Positions 33,788 to 41,243 of a stretch of 57,635 nt of DNA are shown here, one piece after another (the stretch's first letter is position 1; each line of letters opens with the position of its first letter). The notes below the pieces were generated by a model. That model searched no databases. It saw only the letters and a program-made list of their open reading frames with translations, and was not told the origin of the DNA. The stretch spans positions 1-57,635 of the forward strand of contig CALVSO010000009.1 in NCBI GenBank assembly GCA_944359055.1, given 5' to 3'. The DNA is from an uncultured Bacilli bacterium (lineage in GTDB: Bacteria > Bacillota_I > Bacilli_A > RF39 > UBA660). A program made the position numbers and the translations under genes.

Positions 33788-34358
33788 ATAACCTCGCAAA
33801 TATCCTATCAATTATTAAACCCGATAAAGTACTTAAAAAAGTTATTATTATACATGGTAAAACAATACCTGTTGGATTAGAACTTCCATACATCATTCTT
33901 AAAGAAATAATTGTAGTAGGTATTATTGTTACTCCACTAGTATTTAAAACTAAAAAAGTAATCATAGATCTACTAGCAGTATCTTTTTTTTTATTTAATT
34001 GTTGTAGTGATTGCATTGCTTTTAAACCAAAAGGAGTAGCAGCATTACCTAATCCAAACATATTAGCAATTATATTTGAACTTATATAACTCAATGATTC
34101 ATGATTGGTTGGTATTTCTGGAAAAATATGTTTTAATACGATTGATAATTTAGTAGATAGTTTTTTTAGTAATCCTGATACCTCAGCTATTTTAGCTATG
34201 CCTAACCATAAAGCCATAACCGGAAATATTTTTATAATCATATCAAAAGAAGTCTTAGTACTATTTAATATAGATTCATTTACTACTTCAACATTATTAT
34301 TTAATAGACAATATAATACACCAATTATGATAAAATAACCCCATATTTTATTTACCAT
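33780..34358 (-). CDS. spmA: Spore maturation protein A
   Basis: A 192-residue membrane protein of the SpmA family, partner of SpmB in spore-core dehydration. Family signatures are MVNKIWGYFIIIGVLY, MALWLGIAKIAEVSGLL, NMFGLGNAATPFGLKAMQ and FLVLNTSGVTIIPTTII. It overlaps the stop of the dacB 3' segment by 7 bp and spmB by 8 bp, so the three are translationally coupled. With the intervening element in place it is separated from the likely dacB promoter. It may then be expressed only from element transcripts or not at all. Confidence 0.95.
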   Translation of the reverse strand: MVNKIWGYFIIIGVLYCLLNNNVEVVNESILNSTKTSFDMIIKIFPVMALWLGIAKIAEVSGLLKKLSTKLSIVLKHIFPEIPTNHESLSYISSNIIANMFGLGNAATPFGLKAMQSLQQLNKKKDTASRSMITFLVLNTSGVTIIPTTIISLRMMYGSSNPTGIVLPCIIITFLSTLSGLIIDRIFARLYV

Positions 34359-35266
34359 AAATTACTAATCCACTCCTTTAATTTTTGAAAAAAACTTTTT
34401 TCTTCTTTTTTAGTAACATATATATCTTCTTCGTGAACTTTTTTATCATTTACTAATACTTCAACTACTCCTACTTTATCATTATCAGAATAATTTTGTT
34501 TTTTTTCTAATTTAAAATTTAATAAAACATTGTTCTTTTCATTATTATTTAAAGTATAATTAAAATTATTTTTTATATATAAGCTATCTAAGTAATATTT
34601 TTCATCGATAATTTCTATTTCACCTTCTTTTAAAATATTGTAATTAGTATAATTATCAAATGCTTCTTCAAATAAATTTATATGATCTACAAAATCATTA
34701 CCATCATTTAATGTAACAACTACCAAATTAACATTATCTTTAGAAGCTGTTGTTACTAATGTTCGCTTAGCTACATCAGTAAATCCAGTTTTACCACCTG
34801 TAATATAATCATGACTATGTAATAATTTATTTTTATTTATCCATGAATAATAATTCATATTGGTTCTTAAAGTATACTTTTTTGTACTTACTATTTTTTT
34901 ATACGTTTCATTTTTCATAGCATAACTAGTTAATAATGCCATATCGTATGCTGTGGATAAGTTGCCACCATTTTCATCTAAACCATGCGGATTGTTAAAT
35001 TTACTGTTTTTCATCCCGATTTCCACAGCTTTTTTGTTCATTAATTCAACAAAACTTTCAACATCTCCACCAACATAATTTGCAATAGCTAAAGCAGCAT
35101 CATTACCACTTCTTAACATTAAACCATATAATAATGATTCTAAAGTTATTTCTTCTCCTTGTTTAATATATATACCTGAGCCATAAGCCTTAGTTATTTC
35201 ATCACCAATCGTTACAACATCATTTATGTCTTTATTTTCAATTGCTACTATAGCTGTCATTATTTT
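34352..35266 (-). CDS. dacB: DacB-type D,D-carboxypeptidase, 3' segment (interrupted gene)
   Basis: The C-terminal 304 residues of a penicillin-binding D-alanyl-D-alanine carboxypeptidase. It begins inside the SxxK motif at the Lys codon and continues KIMTAIVAIENKD. The second motif SGN (LRSGNDAAL) and third motif KTG (GGKTGFTD) are intact, as is the C-terminal beta domain ending in an amphipathic helix (FFQKLKEWISNLW). It lacks the signal peptide and catalytic Ser, which are at 39802-39972 beyond a 4.55-kb element. Joining at AA (35265-35266 with 39818-39819) gives a 355-residue protein with S49-I-S-K52. In Bacillus DacB trims cortex peptidoglycan in the mother cell. As it stands this segment cannot be active. 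Confidence 0.93.
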   Translation of the reverse strand, partial: KIMTAIVAIENKDINDVVTIGDEITKAYGSGIYIKQGEEITLESLLYGLMLRSGNDAALAIANYVGGDVESFVELMNKKAVEIGMKNSKFNNPHGLDENGGNLSTAYDMALLTSYAMKNETYKKIVSTKKYTLRTNMNYYSWINKNKLLHSHDYITGGKTGFTDVAKRTLVTTASKDNVNLVVVTLNDGNDFVDHINLFEEAFDNYTNYNILKEGEIEIIDEKYYLDSLYIKNNFNYTLNNNEKNNVLLNFKLEKKQNYSDNDKVGVVEVLVNDKKVHEEDIYVTKKEEKSFFQKLKEWISNLW

Positions 35267-36872
35267 CATTATGACTACATAACTGCTTATTATAGGTAAA
35301 ATTATTGTAGTCCCATATATACTTAATATTTAAAATATTTATGTATATATCAAGAACTACTTTTTTTTCATTACATGGAATATTTTCTACTACAATTTTA
35401 TTAATTAATAATTTAGATAATTTATCAAAATTATCATTTATAAAATCATTAACATTTATTTTTTTAATTCCAGATATTACAGCAAAAATATCATTGTTTT
35501 CTAATTTCTTTGCTTCATTAGTTAAATATAATATTTCATTATTATATTTCTTATTTCTATTTTCAAATTCATCTTTAGTAATTATTTTATCAATGTATAA
35601 TTCTAGTAAACTTTCTTTTTTTAAATCTAAATTATTTATTTCTTTTTTTAATCTTTTTATTTCATTATCTGTACTACAATTAATATTTTTATAGACATTA
35701 AACAGATTGTTCATTATATCATCAAAATTGTTAATTAAATCATTGTATATATACTTAAAAATTTTATCTAATTCACTTTCATATAATCTAATACTTTTAC
35801 ATTCTTTTAATCCATGAGTTACATATTCATTACATATCCAATAACTTTTTCCATTATTAGCAATTCTTTTATATTTCTTATTATGATGTTTACAATAAAT
35901 AATTCCACTGTAAGAATATTTTTTCATAAACACTCGTGTTTCTTCAATATTTTTCAAATAATTAGTTTTTTTTGATTTTAATATTTCATTTGCTTTATCC
36001 CAAAGTTCTTCTGATACTATAGCAGGTATTTCACCATTACTTTCCTTTATAATCCACTCTTCCATAGGAAGTCTTATTTGCTTTTTATTTTTATAATCTT
36101 TAGTCATTACCGTATTAGTACAATAAAAACCTTTATATTTTGGATTAGTTATTATTCTTCTTAAAGTAGTTATGTGAATAAAATCACCTTTTTTAGTTTT
36201 GTAGCCTTCATTGTAAAGTTTTTTTGATATTTTTGCTAATCCATATTCTCCTGATGCATACATTGAATATATTTTTCTAATTAATATAGCTTCTTTTTCA
36301 TTTATTTCTAATTTACCTTTATTCTTCGTATAACCTGTAATTGTATTATTTCCAAGAACAACTCCTTTTTCTTTTGATCTTTTCATTCCAAATCTTACTC
36401 TTTCAGATAATTTTCTTACTTCCTCTTGAGCAATAGATGACATGATAGTAAGCCTAAGTTCAGAATCAGGTAATATAGTATTAATGTTATCTGATAAAAA
36501 TAATACACCAACATCATTCTCTAATAATTCTTGCGTATATTTTATACTATCTACTGTATTTCTAGAAAATCTTGATATTTCTTTTGTCAATATTAAATCA
36601 AAATAACCATCTTTAGCATCCTTTATCATTTTTAAAAAATTTGTTCTATTTTTTACACTAGTCCCACTAATGCCTTCATCTACATAGCCATTAACATAAG
36701 TCCAATTTCTATTATCTTTAATAAAATTTTCAAAATAAAGAATTTGGTTATCTAAAGAATTAAGTTGAACATCTTTATCTGTAGATACGCGTGCATAAAA
36801 AGTAACTCTAAGTGGTATATTGTAAATACTTTCACCTTTAGATATTTCATTTCTTATTTTACATAAATCCAT
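35238..36872 (-). CDS. Large serine recombinase of the dacB intervening element
   Basis: A 544-residue large serine recombinase. The catalytic domain has Ser30 in VTFYARVSTDKD, SGTSVKNRTNFLKMI and the Arg-rich ITKEISRFSRNTVDSI. The 'recombinase' domain (about residues 185-290) has GYTKNKGKLEINEKEAILIR and YKGFYCTNTVMTKDYKNKK. A zinc ribbon follows (IIYCKHHNKKYKRI, WICNEYV) and a coiled coil about 400-470. It probably excises the 4.55-kb element. Its last nine codons lie beyond the crossover point, within dacB, read in another frame. It follows a tiny coupled ORF and ends the cargo operon. Confidence 0.93.
   Translation of the reverse strand: MDLCKIRNEISKGESIYNIPLRVTFYARVSTDKDVQLNSLDNQILYFENFIKDNRNWTYVNGYVDEGISGTSVKNRTNFLKMIKDAKDGYFDLILTKEISRFSRNTVDSIKYTQELLENDVGVLFLSDNINTILPDSELRLTIMSSIAQEEVRKLSERVRFGMKRSKEKGVVLGNNTITGYTKNKGKLEINEKEAILIRKIYSMYASGEYGLAKISKKLYNEGYKTKKGDFIHITTLRRIITNPKYKGFYCTNTVMTKDYKNKKQIRLPMEEWIIKESNGEIPAIVSEELWDKANEILKSKKTNYLKNIEETRVFMKKYSYSGIIYCKHHNKKYKRIANNGKSYWICNEYVTHGLKECKSIRLYESELDKIFKYIYNDLINNFDDIMNNLFNVYKNINCSTDNEIKRLKKEINNLDLKKESLLELYIDKIITKDEFENRNKKYNNEILYLTNEAKKLENNDIFAVISGIKKINVNDFINDNFDKLSKLLINKIVVENIPCNEKKVVLDIYINILNIKYIWDYNNFTYNKQLCSHNENNDSYSSN
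35245..35286 (-). other. attR-like site at the dacB 3' junction
   Basis: The minus-strand order is element arm TATGTAGTCATAAT, then G, core AA (35265-35266), then the dacB arm beginning AATAATGACAGC. The element arm is the exact inverse of the arm at the other junction. The dacB arm carries AGCTATA, mirrored by TATAGCT at the same distance in the 5' segment. Confidence 0.85.
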
Positions 36873-36982
36873 TAATTATCAACTCCTAATTTTTTTAATG
36901 TTTCATTATAAATCTGAAAATTAATATAATTATTTTCATATAAATATTCATTTAAAATAATACTAAGTTCATTAATTAACAA
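36872..36982 (-). CDS. Tiny ORF coupled to the recombinase
   Basis: A 36-codon ORF starting at TTG 36982 (or GTG 36991), with GGTGA five bases before the TTG. It ends LKKLGVDN, and its TAA overlaps the recombinase ATG (TAATG). The peptide is helical (LLINELSIILNEYLYENNYI). It could be a leader for translational coupling or a small directionality or regulatory factor. There is no homology I recognise and no ATG start, so confidence is modest. Confidence 0.45.
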   Translation of the reverse strand: MLINELSIILNEYLYENNYINFQIYNETLKKLGVDN

Positions 36983-37007
36983 TTGTATCACCAATTAAAT
37001 TTATTAA

Positions 37008-37044
37008 ACAAAAAAAGAAATAATTACTAATCAATCATTTCTTT
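37008..37044 (-). terminator. Weak terminator after the nuclease-helicase gene
   Basis: On the minus strand AAAGAAAT pairs with ATTTCTTT across a 15-base loop, followed by T's. It overlaps the stop of the nuclease-helicase gene and may limit read-through into the recombinase. Confidence 0.45.
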
Positions 37045-38891
37045 TTAATACAATTTATTTGTTCCTTAAAATAATTATTTAATTCTTCATTTACACAATA
37101 TATATAACACCCTTTAATTCCTCTAGTCAATAATACTCTATACGTGTTTTTAATTATTGTATCAGATATTTCTCTTGCCATTATCTCATTTTCTTTATAC
37201 ATTTTTTTTATACCTTTAAAAGATGAATCAGAGGAAGCATGATTTTGAAAATCTGTACATACTTTCCCATCTTTAAAATACAAGTCTTCTCCAATAATTA
37301 CTCCAACGTAATCAAATTCTAATCCTTGTACTGAATGTACACATCCTGCTTCATTTATAGAATCATCTATAGCAAAAGTTTGTTTTGCACCTAAATTCCA
37401 ACTTATACCATAATCTCCTATTTGAATATCGTGATAATCAGTATTATTAATTTCATCTTTATTCCAATTCCAGCAATAACCTGCTACAATTCTTGATTTA
37501 TTATTTTCAGCATTTTTAATTTTTATTAATTCCTCTAATTCTTGTGGTGTATCACATACTGCTATATCATAATTTATTTTACCAACATAATTGTTGGTAT
37601 TTCCTAATATATAATCAATGAATTTTAGATAATTATCTGAGCCTTTACATCTAAACTGAGATTCTAGTTTGAATTCTATTATATTAGCATTTAAATTTGC
37701 TGCCCATCTTTTTATTTCATTTTTTGTACCGATATCATTTAAATGAACTTTTTGTTTTTCATCTATAAAAAATATAGAACATTTTGCTGAATTAATTATC
37801 TCTTTTATTTGATTTTCACCATAATTATTAAACAATCCAGATTTTTCTGTTAGACAATGTGCTTCGTCTACTATTAAAACATCAAATATATCTTTATCTG
37901 TTTCTGTATATGCTCCAGATGTTTTGAACAAATTATCTATACTTGTCTTATTTAATGTTCCTTTTAATTTAGTTCCATAAATTACTCTTGGTGCTGTATT
38001 TCTAGAAACATATTGACATAGTTTTCCTTGATTTGTTAATGTTGCTAATAAGTTTACTGCAATTACAGATTTTCCAGTACCGGGTCCACCTTCTACAATG
38101 ATTACATTTTTTTCTTCTCTTTTTATTGCTGATAATATTTCATCATAGATTATCATTTGATTATCTATTAATTTAAATTCTTTATTTCCTTTTAAGAGTT
38201 TATCTATATTTTCTTGCAAACTTTTAGATGGTAATAATTTACTACTATCAATTTCTTGAATTATAGATAAGTTATCTCCATAACTGAATTTTTTATTTAT
38301 AAATTCTATTATTTTTTCTTCATCATTTTGAAAAAATATTGGTACTTCTTTAATTAGTTCTGTAAATTTATTATCTAGGATTGGATCATCGTTGTTTGGT
38401 ATATAGTTATGTAAAATTGAACATGCTTCTACGACGATATTATTTTCTTGTATATTTTGGTTAAAATCTTTCAACAACATCTTATATGTCCAAGCTTGAT
38501 ATGATGGATGAACTACTTTTTTTAATCCATTTCCAACATATGTTTCTAATAATATATCACTATCTTCTATTCTGTTTACTTTTGACCATTGTTTTAATTC
38601 AATAATAAGAACATTTTTTTTATTTTCTATATCATATCCACATAACATAAAATCTATTCTGCTTGATGTCATTGGAAGATTATATTCTAGTGATACAGTA
38701 CAATCTTTTGGAATATTACTTTGATTCAATATTTCACTCATATATTTTAACGAATTTTCCCAAGATTGTTTCTCTGATATTGTTGTTCCTTCATACAGTT
38801 CTTTTTGTTTCATATTTTCTAAAATATATGTGATTTTATTATTATTTATATCCTCAATAAAATCACTAACTCTTGAACTGTATAAAATCAT
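37035..38891 (-). CDS. Nuclease-helicase: PD-(D/E)XK-like domain fused to DUF2075 helicase
   Basis: A 618-residue protein. Residues about 60-130 resemble a restriction-endonuclease fold (SSRIDFMLCGYD, then NVLIIELKQWS). From about 240 there is a DUF2075/Schlafen-like superfamily-1 helicase: Walker A IVEGGPGTGKSVIAVNLLA, Walker B DVLIVDEAHCL, motif III-like IFFIDEKQKVH, the SQFR motif (LESQFRCKGSDNYL), VHSVQGLEFDYVGVIIG and the terminal NTYRVLLTRGIKGCYIYC. Such proteins occur in mobile elements and defence islands. Here it is cargo of the dacB element, and a role in defence or element maintenance is inference. AAGGAGGAAG precedes the ATG. Confidence 0.88.
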   Translation of the reverse strand: MILYSSRVSDFIEDINNNKITYILENMKQKELYEGTTISEKQSWENSLKYMSEILNQSNIPKDCTVSLEYNLPMTSSRIDFMLCGYDIENKKNVLIIELKQWSKVNRIEDSDILLETYVGNGLKKVVHPSYQAWTYKMLLKDFNQNIQENNIVVEACSILHNYIPNNDDPILDNKFTELIKEVPIFFQNDEEKIIEFINKKFSYGDNLSIIQEIDSSKLLPSKSLQENIDKLLKGNKEFKLIDNQMIIYDEILSAIKREEKNVIIVEGGPGTGKSVIAVNLLATLTNQGKLCQYVSRNTAPRVIYGTKLKGTLNKTSIDNLFKTSGAYTETDKDIFDVLIVDEAHCLTEKSGLFNNYGENQIKEIINSAKCSIFFIDEKQKVHLNDIGTKNEIKRWAANLNANIIEFKLESQFRCKGSDNYLKFIDYILGNTNNYVGKINYDIAVCDTPQELEELIKIKNAENNKSRIVAGYCWNWNKDEINNTDYHDIQIGDYGISWNLGAKQTFAIDDSINEAGCVHSVQGLEFDYVGVIIGEDLYFKDGKVCTDFQNHASSDSSFKGIKKMYKENEIMAREISDTIIKNTYRVLLTRGIKGCYIYCVNEELNNYFKEQINCIKKK

Positions 38892-38951
38892 ACTACTTCC
38901 TCCTTAATTTTCTTTGAAGATTTTCACAATTATATGTCAAATATTCACCTG

Positions 38952-39149
38952 TTATAACATTTCTTCTGCATTTACCTTTTGTAAAAATATTTCTTTGTCA
39001 TAAAAATAATAATCGAAACCATCTTTCTCTCCTTCACGTGGTTTCCTTGTTGTACATGTTGTAAATTTTTTAAAGTTATTATCTTTCAAGAACATTTCTG
39101 TTAATGTTCCCTTCCCAGCACCGCTAGGTCCACTAAAAACTATATTCAT
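38952..39149 (-). pseudogene. Guanylate-kinase-like fragment
   Basis: 65 codons matching the N-terminal third of guanylate kinase: P-loop [17 protein letters not shown], then [20 protein letters not shown], ending at NAEEML followed by TAA. The next frame continues with GEYLTYNC, which resembles the following stretch of the family, so a frameshift plus truncation is likely. The GMP-binding and lid regions are missing. A strong GGGGGAG precedes the ATG at 39149. The P-loop is intact, so a truncated nucleotide-binding protein is possible, but decay is more likely. Confidence 0.8.
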
Positions 39150-39226
39150 AAATATATCTCCCCCCTTGAATTGCCTTGTATTATAGCATAAATTCCGTTT
39201 TTTTCCAAACAAAAAACAACTATTTG

Positions 39227-39634
39227 TTAGTTGCTTTTCAAATCTATTTTAATTTCTTCGATAATATGTCCTATATTTCCTTCTCCTGCATATCTGTTCA
39301 TATCAAAGAAATTATCGTTAACACTTATCCATTCTAGTTTATTTACTTCTTCGATTAGTTCTACTTCATTTTTTAATATTCCATAATAAACTTCTAATTC
39401 TTTATTCCATTTAGTATAAGTAAGATTCATAAAATGAATTAAATCTATATCCTTCTTCTTAATATTAGTTTCTTCTTCTAATTCTCTATATGCTTCATTT
39501 AATCCATCATTTTCTTTTTCTATTTTTCCACCTACTAAATTATACATTCCCATATATGGTTCTTTTGTTCTTTTACACATTAATGTATTTTCTAGTTTAT
39601 TATCAAATACTACAATAACATTCATTTTTTTCAT
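39227..39634 (-). CDS. Nudix hydrolase
   Basis: A 135-residue Nudix enzyme, probably hydrolysing a (d)NTP derivative. The Nudix box [20 protein letters not shown] followed by ETNI fits GX5EX7REUXEEXGU with minor spacing variation. Upstream, [19 protein letters not shown] is the usual substrate-entry strand. The C-terminal part has no distinctive specificity motif. It is the first gene of the element's operon, with a good sigma-A promoter and GGGGGAAG ribosome binding site. Next to a guanylate-kinase remnant and a nuclease-helicase it may belong to a nucleotide-based defence module, which is speculative. Confidence 0.9.
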   Translation of the reverse strand: MKKMNVIVVFDNKLENTLMCKRTKEPYMGMYNLVGGKIEKENDGLNEAYRELEEETNIKKKDIDLIHFMNLTYTKWNKELEVYYGILKNEVELIEEVNKLEWISVNDNFFDMNRYAGEGNIGHIIEEIKIDLKSN

Positions 39635-39652
39635 TGTACTTCCCCCATAGTA

Positions 39653-39681
39653 ATTATATCATTTTACGATAGATGCTTCAA
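39653..39681 (-). promoter_or_regulatory. Sigma-A promoter of the element's cargo operon
   Basis: TTGAAG (39676-39681) and TATAAT (39653-39658) with a 17-bp spacer, 18 bp before the Nudix ATG. It reads through cargo and recombinase toward dacB, spmA and spmB. Confidence 0.7.
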
Positions 39682-39796
39682 CAAACTCATTGTTAAAATT
39701 TAACTATATTTTTGTTATTATATGAACTACAATTTCATAATACATTTTATAGTTTATTTGAAATAAATTATTAGTATTTCTTATATATTTTGAATT

Positions 39797-39838
39797 CATT
39801 ACTATGTAGTCATAATATTAGATATTGAAGCTATACTT
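39797..39838 (-). other. attL-like site at the dacB 5' junction
   Basis: The minus-strand order is the dacB arm (TATAGCTTCAATATCT), core AA (39818-39819), T, then the element arm ATTATGACTACATA. The element arm is the exact reverse complement of the one at 35268-35281. Confidence 0.85.
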
Positions 39839-39972
39839 CTAATCTCATTCATATTATTAGAGTATATAACATTTAAGCTATCCATATCCATTAAAACTGT
39901 ACTAGTGGCACTACTAGAATAAGCTTTAATATTTATTGGTATTAATAATAATAAAATCAACAATTTTTTCAC
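39802..39972 (-). CDS. dacB: DacB-type D,D-carboxypeptidase, 5' segment (interrupted gene)
   Basis: 57 codons from a GTG at 39972 (AGGTGATTTT upstream) to a TAG just inside the element. It has a signal peptide (KKLLILLLLIPINIKA) and then the standard start of the carboxypeptidase domain: STVLMDMDSLNVIYSNNM, then IASIS. The following N-I-M-T-T is element-encoded and replaces K-I-M-T-A. Only the catalytic Ser49 of SxxK is present; the Lys is on the 3' segment. Read up to the AA core, it joins in frame to the segment ending at 34352. By itself it would make a non-functional exported peptide. Confidence 0.9.
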   Translation of the reverse strand: MKKLLILLLLIPINIKAYSSSATSTVLMDMDSLNVIYSNNMNEIRSIASISNIMTT

Positions 39973-39987
39973 AAAATCACCTATAAA

Positions 39988-40015
39988 ATAGTATGAAAAA
40001 AAGTCTAATTATAGA
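39988..40015 (-). promoter_or_regulatory. Candidate sigma-E promoter of dacB
   Basis: CATACTAT (39988-39995) resembles the sigma-E -10 (CATACAMT) and TCTATAA (40009-40015) is a plausible -35 with a 13-bp spacer. The implied start lies just before the ribosome binding site. It overlaps the terminator of the upstream gene. Mother-cell expression of dacB is known in Bacillus; here it is inferred. Confidence 0.45.
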
Positions 40016-40018
40016 CTT
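39994..40018 (-). terminator. Terminator after the superoxide reductase gene
   Basis: AAGTCTA and TAGACTT pair across a 4-base loop, followed on the minus strand by TTTTTTTC. It separates this gene from the dacB 5' segment. Confidence 0.75.
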
Positions 40019-40343
40019 AAATTTCTTTTTTCCACAATCCATGTTTATTACAATAAGCATAAATTGTACTATTTTCTTCATAATCAAATACTGCTTTTGG
40101 TTCATCATTTGGTTTTAATAAATATTTAACAATTTTATTACCTTTAACCATTGCTATCCATTCTATATAATGATTTTCTTCCATTGGATGAACTACTTCT
40201 CCTACAGTAACATATACCTTATTATCTTTTACTTCACAAAAAGGTACATGTTTTTCAACACTAGCATCCACACTATTTACTTTTATTAAATCTCCTACCT
40301 CATTTAAAGATTCTAAAATACCTAAGCCTTTATAAAAATTCAT
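40017..40343 (-). CDS. Superoxide reductase (neelaredoxin/desulfoferrodoxin family)
   Basis: A 108-residue non-haem iron enzyme reducing superoxide to peroxide, an oxygen-defence protein of anaerobes. The iron ligands are recognisable as KHVPF, VVHPMEENHYIEW (two His) and YCNKHGLWK (Cys and His). The N-terminal rubredoxin-like domain of desulfoferrodoxin is absent, so this is the one-iron type. The electron donor could be a rubredoxin or ferredoxin elsewhere. It is 4 bp downstream of the CmpB-like gene, probably co-transcribed, and has its own terminator before dacB. Confidence 0.92.
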   Translation of the reverse strand: MNFYKGLGILESLNEVGDLIKVNSVDASVEKHVPFCEVKDNKVYVTVGEVVHPMEENHYIEWIAMVKGNKIVKYLLKPNDEPKAVFDYEENSTIYAYCNKHGLWKKEI

Positions 40344-40346
40344 AAA

Positions 40347-41105
40347 TTACCTCCTTAATTTTTTATTAGCTTTTCTTTCTTTTCTTAATTCTTTTTTAGT
40401 TTGTTTTAATTCTTTTTTTGTTTGTTTTAATTCAAATTTCATTCTTATTAAATCAATATTGTTAGTAATAACCGCTTTAGCTTTAGGAAATGATTCAATT
40501 AAACGTTTTGTCCAAACAGATTTAGAAATTAATATTTCTTTAACTTTTTTAGTTATTTCTTCAGTATTATCTTTCTTCAAAAATTTAACAGCTGTATCTT
40601 TAAAACTATTAATTATTTTTAATGAAACTGTAAAATCAATAATAAATATTATAAATATTACTAGAGCTATTATTCTTAAAACAACTATGTTAGTCATATT
40701 AAATATTGAAAATATTATTGGATTAACTACATAAATAGCAAAACAGCCTAATAAACCAAAAGGTATTAATGTTTCTAAACAAATACGACCATTAATATTA
40801 AAACGATAATCTGTATAATCCCACCATCTTGCTTTAAATAATTTTTCCATCAAATAACTAGTAAAATATTCTAATAAAGCAAATAAAAACATCGACATAA
40901 CAAACAATACTATTATACTTTCTTTATATTTTGTCAAAAATATGGTTGCTATTAATCCACCTACACCATAAATTGGACAATATGGACCAATCAAAAAACC
41001 TCTATTAACAAATTTTTTAAAGACAACTACATTGTTAATAATTTCAACAATCCAACCCAAAAAAGCATATATAATAAACAATAAAAACATTTCCGTTAAT
41101 CTCAT
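40347..41105 (-). CDS. CmpB-like membrane protein (putative ABC transporter permease family)
   Basis: A 252-residue membrane protein. About five helices cover residues 1-165, with the family signature FLGWIVEIINN, RGFLIGPYCPIYGVGG and ARWWDYTDYRFNINGRICLE (PF06541-like). The C-terminus is a highly charged repeat (ELKQTKKELKQTKKELRKER) likely to form a cytoplasmic helix. Database names call it a putative ABC permease, but no ATPase partner is adjacent and the transport role is doubtful. The ATG at 41105 follows GCGAGGTAA. Confidence 0.85.
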   Translation of the reverse strand: MRLTEMFLLFIIYAFLGWIVEIINNVVVFKKFVNRGFLIGPYCPIYGVGGLIATIFLTKYKESIIVLFVMSMFLFALLEYFTSYLMEKLFKARWWDYTDYRFNINGRICLETLIPFGLLGCFAIYVVNPIIFSIFNMTNIVVLRIIALVIFIIFIIDFTVSLKIINSFKDTAVKFLKKDNTEEITKKVKEILISKSVWTKRLIESFPKAKAVITNNIDLIRMKFELKQTKKELKQTKKELRKERKANKKLRR

Positions 41106-41155
41106 AAAATTACCTCGCTTTATGATTATAGCATAAAATAAATTTTTTAACAACT

Positions 41156-41182
41156 TTAGCACTCACTATTGACAAGTGCTAA
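41156..41182. promoter_or_regulatory. CIRCE element (HrcA operator)
   Basis: TTAGCACTC-N9-AAGTGCTAA matches the CIRCE consensus TTAGCACTC-N9-GAGTGCTAA with one mismatch. It overlaps the -35 of the clpB promoter, the classic HrcA repression geometry. Confidence 0.92.
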
Positions 41183-41197
41183 AATAAGTGATATACT
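41169..41197 (+). promoter_or_regulatory. Sigma-A promoter of clpB
   Basis: TTGACA (41169-41174), 17-bp spacer, TATACT (41192-41197). The -35 lies within the CIRCE repeat. Confidence 0.88.
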
Positions 41198-41243
41198 TTT
41201 ATCGTTGATTAAAATAATCAACATTAAAAAGGAGGGATAAAAT

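Larger units (their letters stand above)
35265..39817 (-). mobile_element. 4.55-kb recombinase-encoded intervening element in dacB
   Basis: DNA between the two AA core dinucleotides (35265-35266 and 39818-39819). It encodes, in transcription order, a Nudix hydrolase, a guanylate-kinase remnant, a nuclease-helicase, a tiny ORF and a large serine recombinase, all on the dacB strand. Excision would leave an uninterrupted dacB with a restored SISK motif. The circle would carry an attP with 14-bp perfect inverted arms around G-AA-T. There are no structural phage or conjugation genes. Organisation and position parallel the skin element of sigK and other sporulation-gene intervening elements. Confidence 0.9.

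Noticed and set aside
35268..39815. The repeated ATTATGACTACATA at the two dacB junctions is in inverted orientation, suggesting an invertible segment.
   Set aside because: The inverted copies are the two arms of one attP split between the junctions. The core AA and the two dacB halves are in direct orientation, which predicts excision, not inversion.
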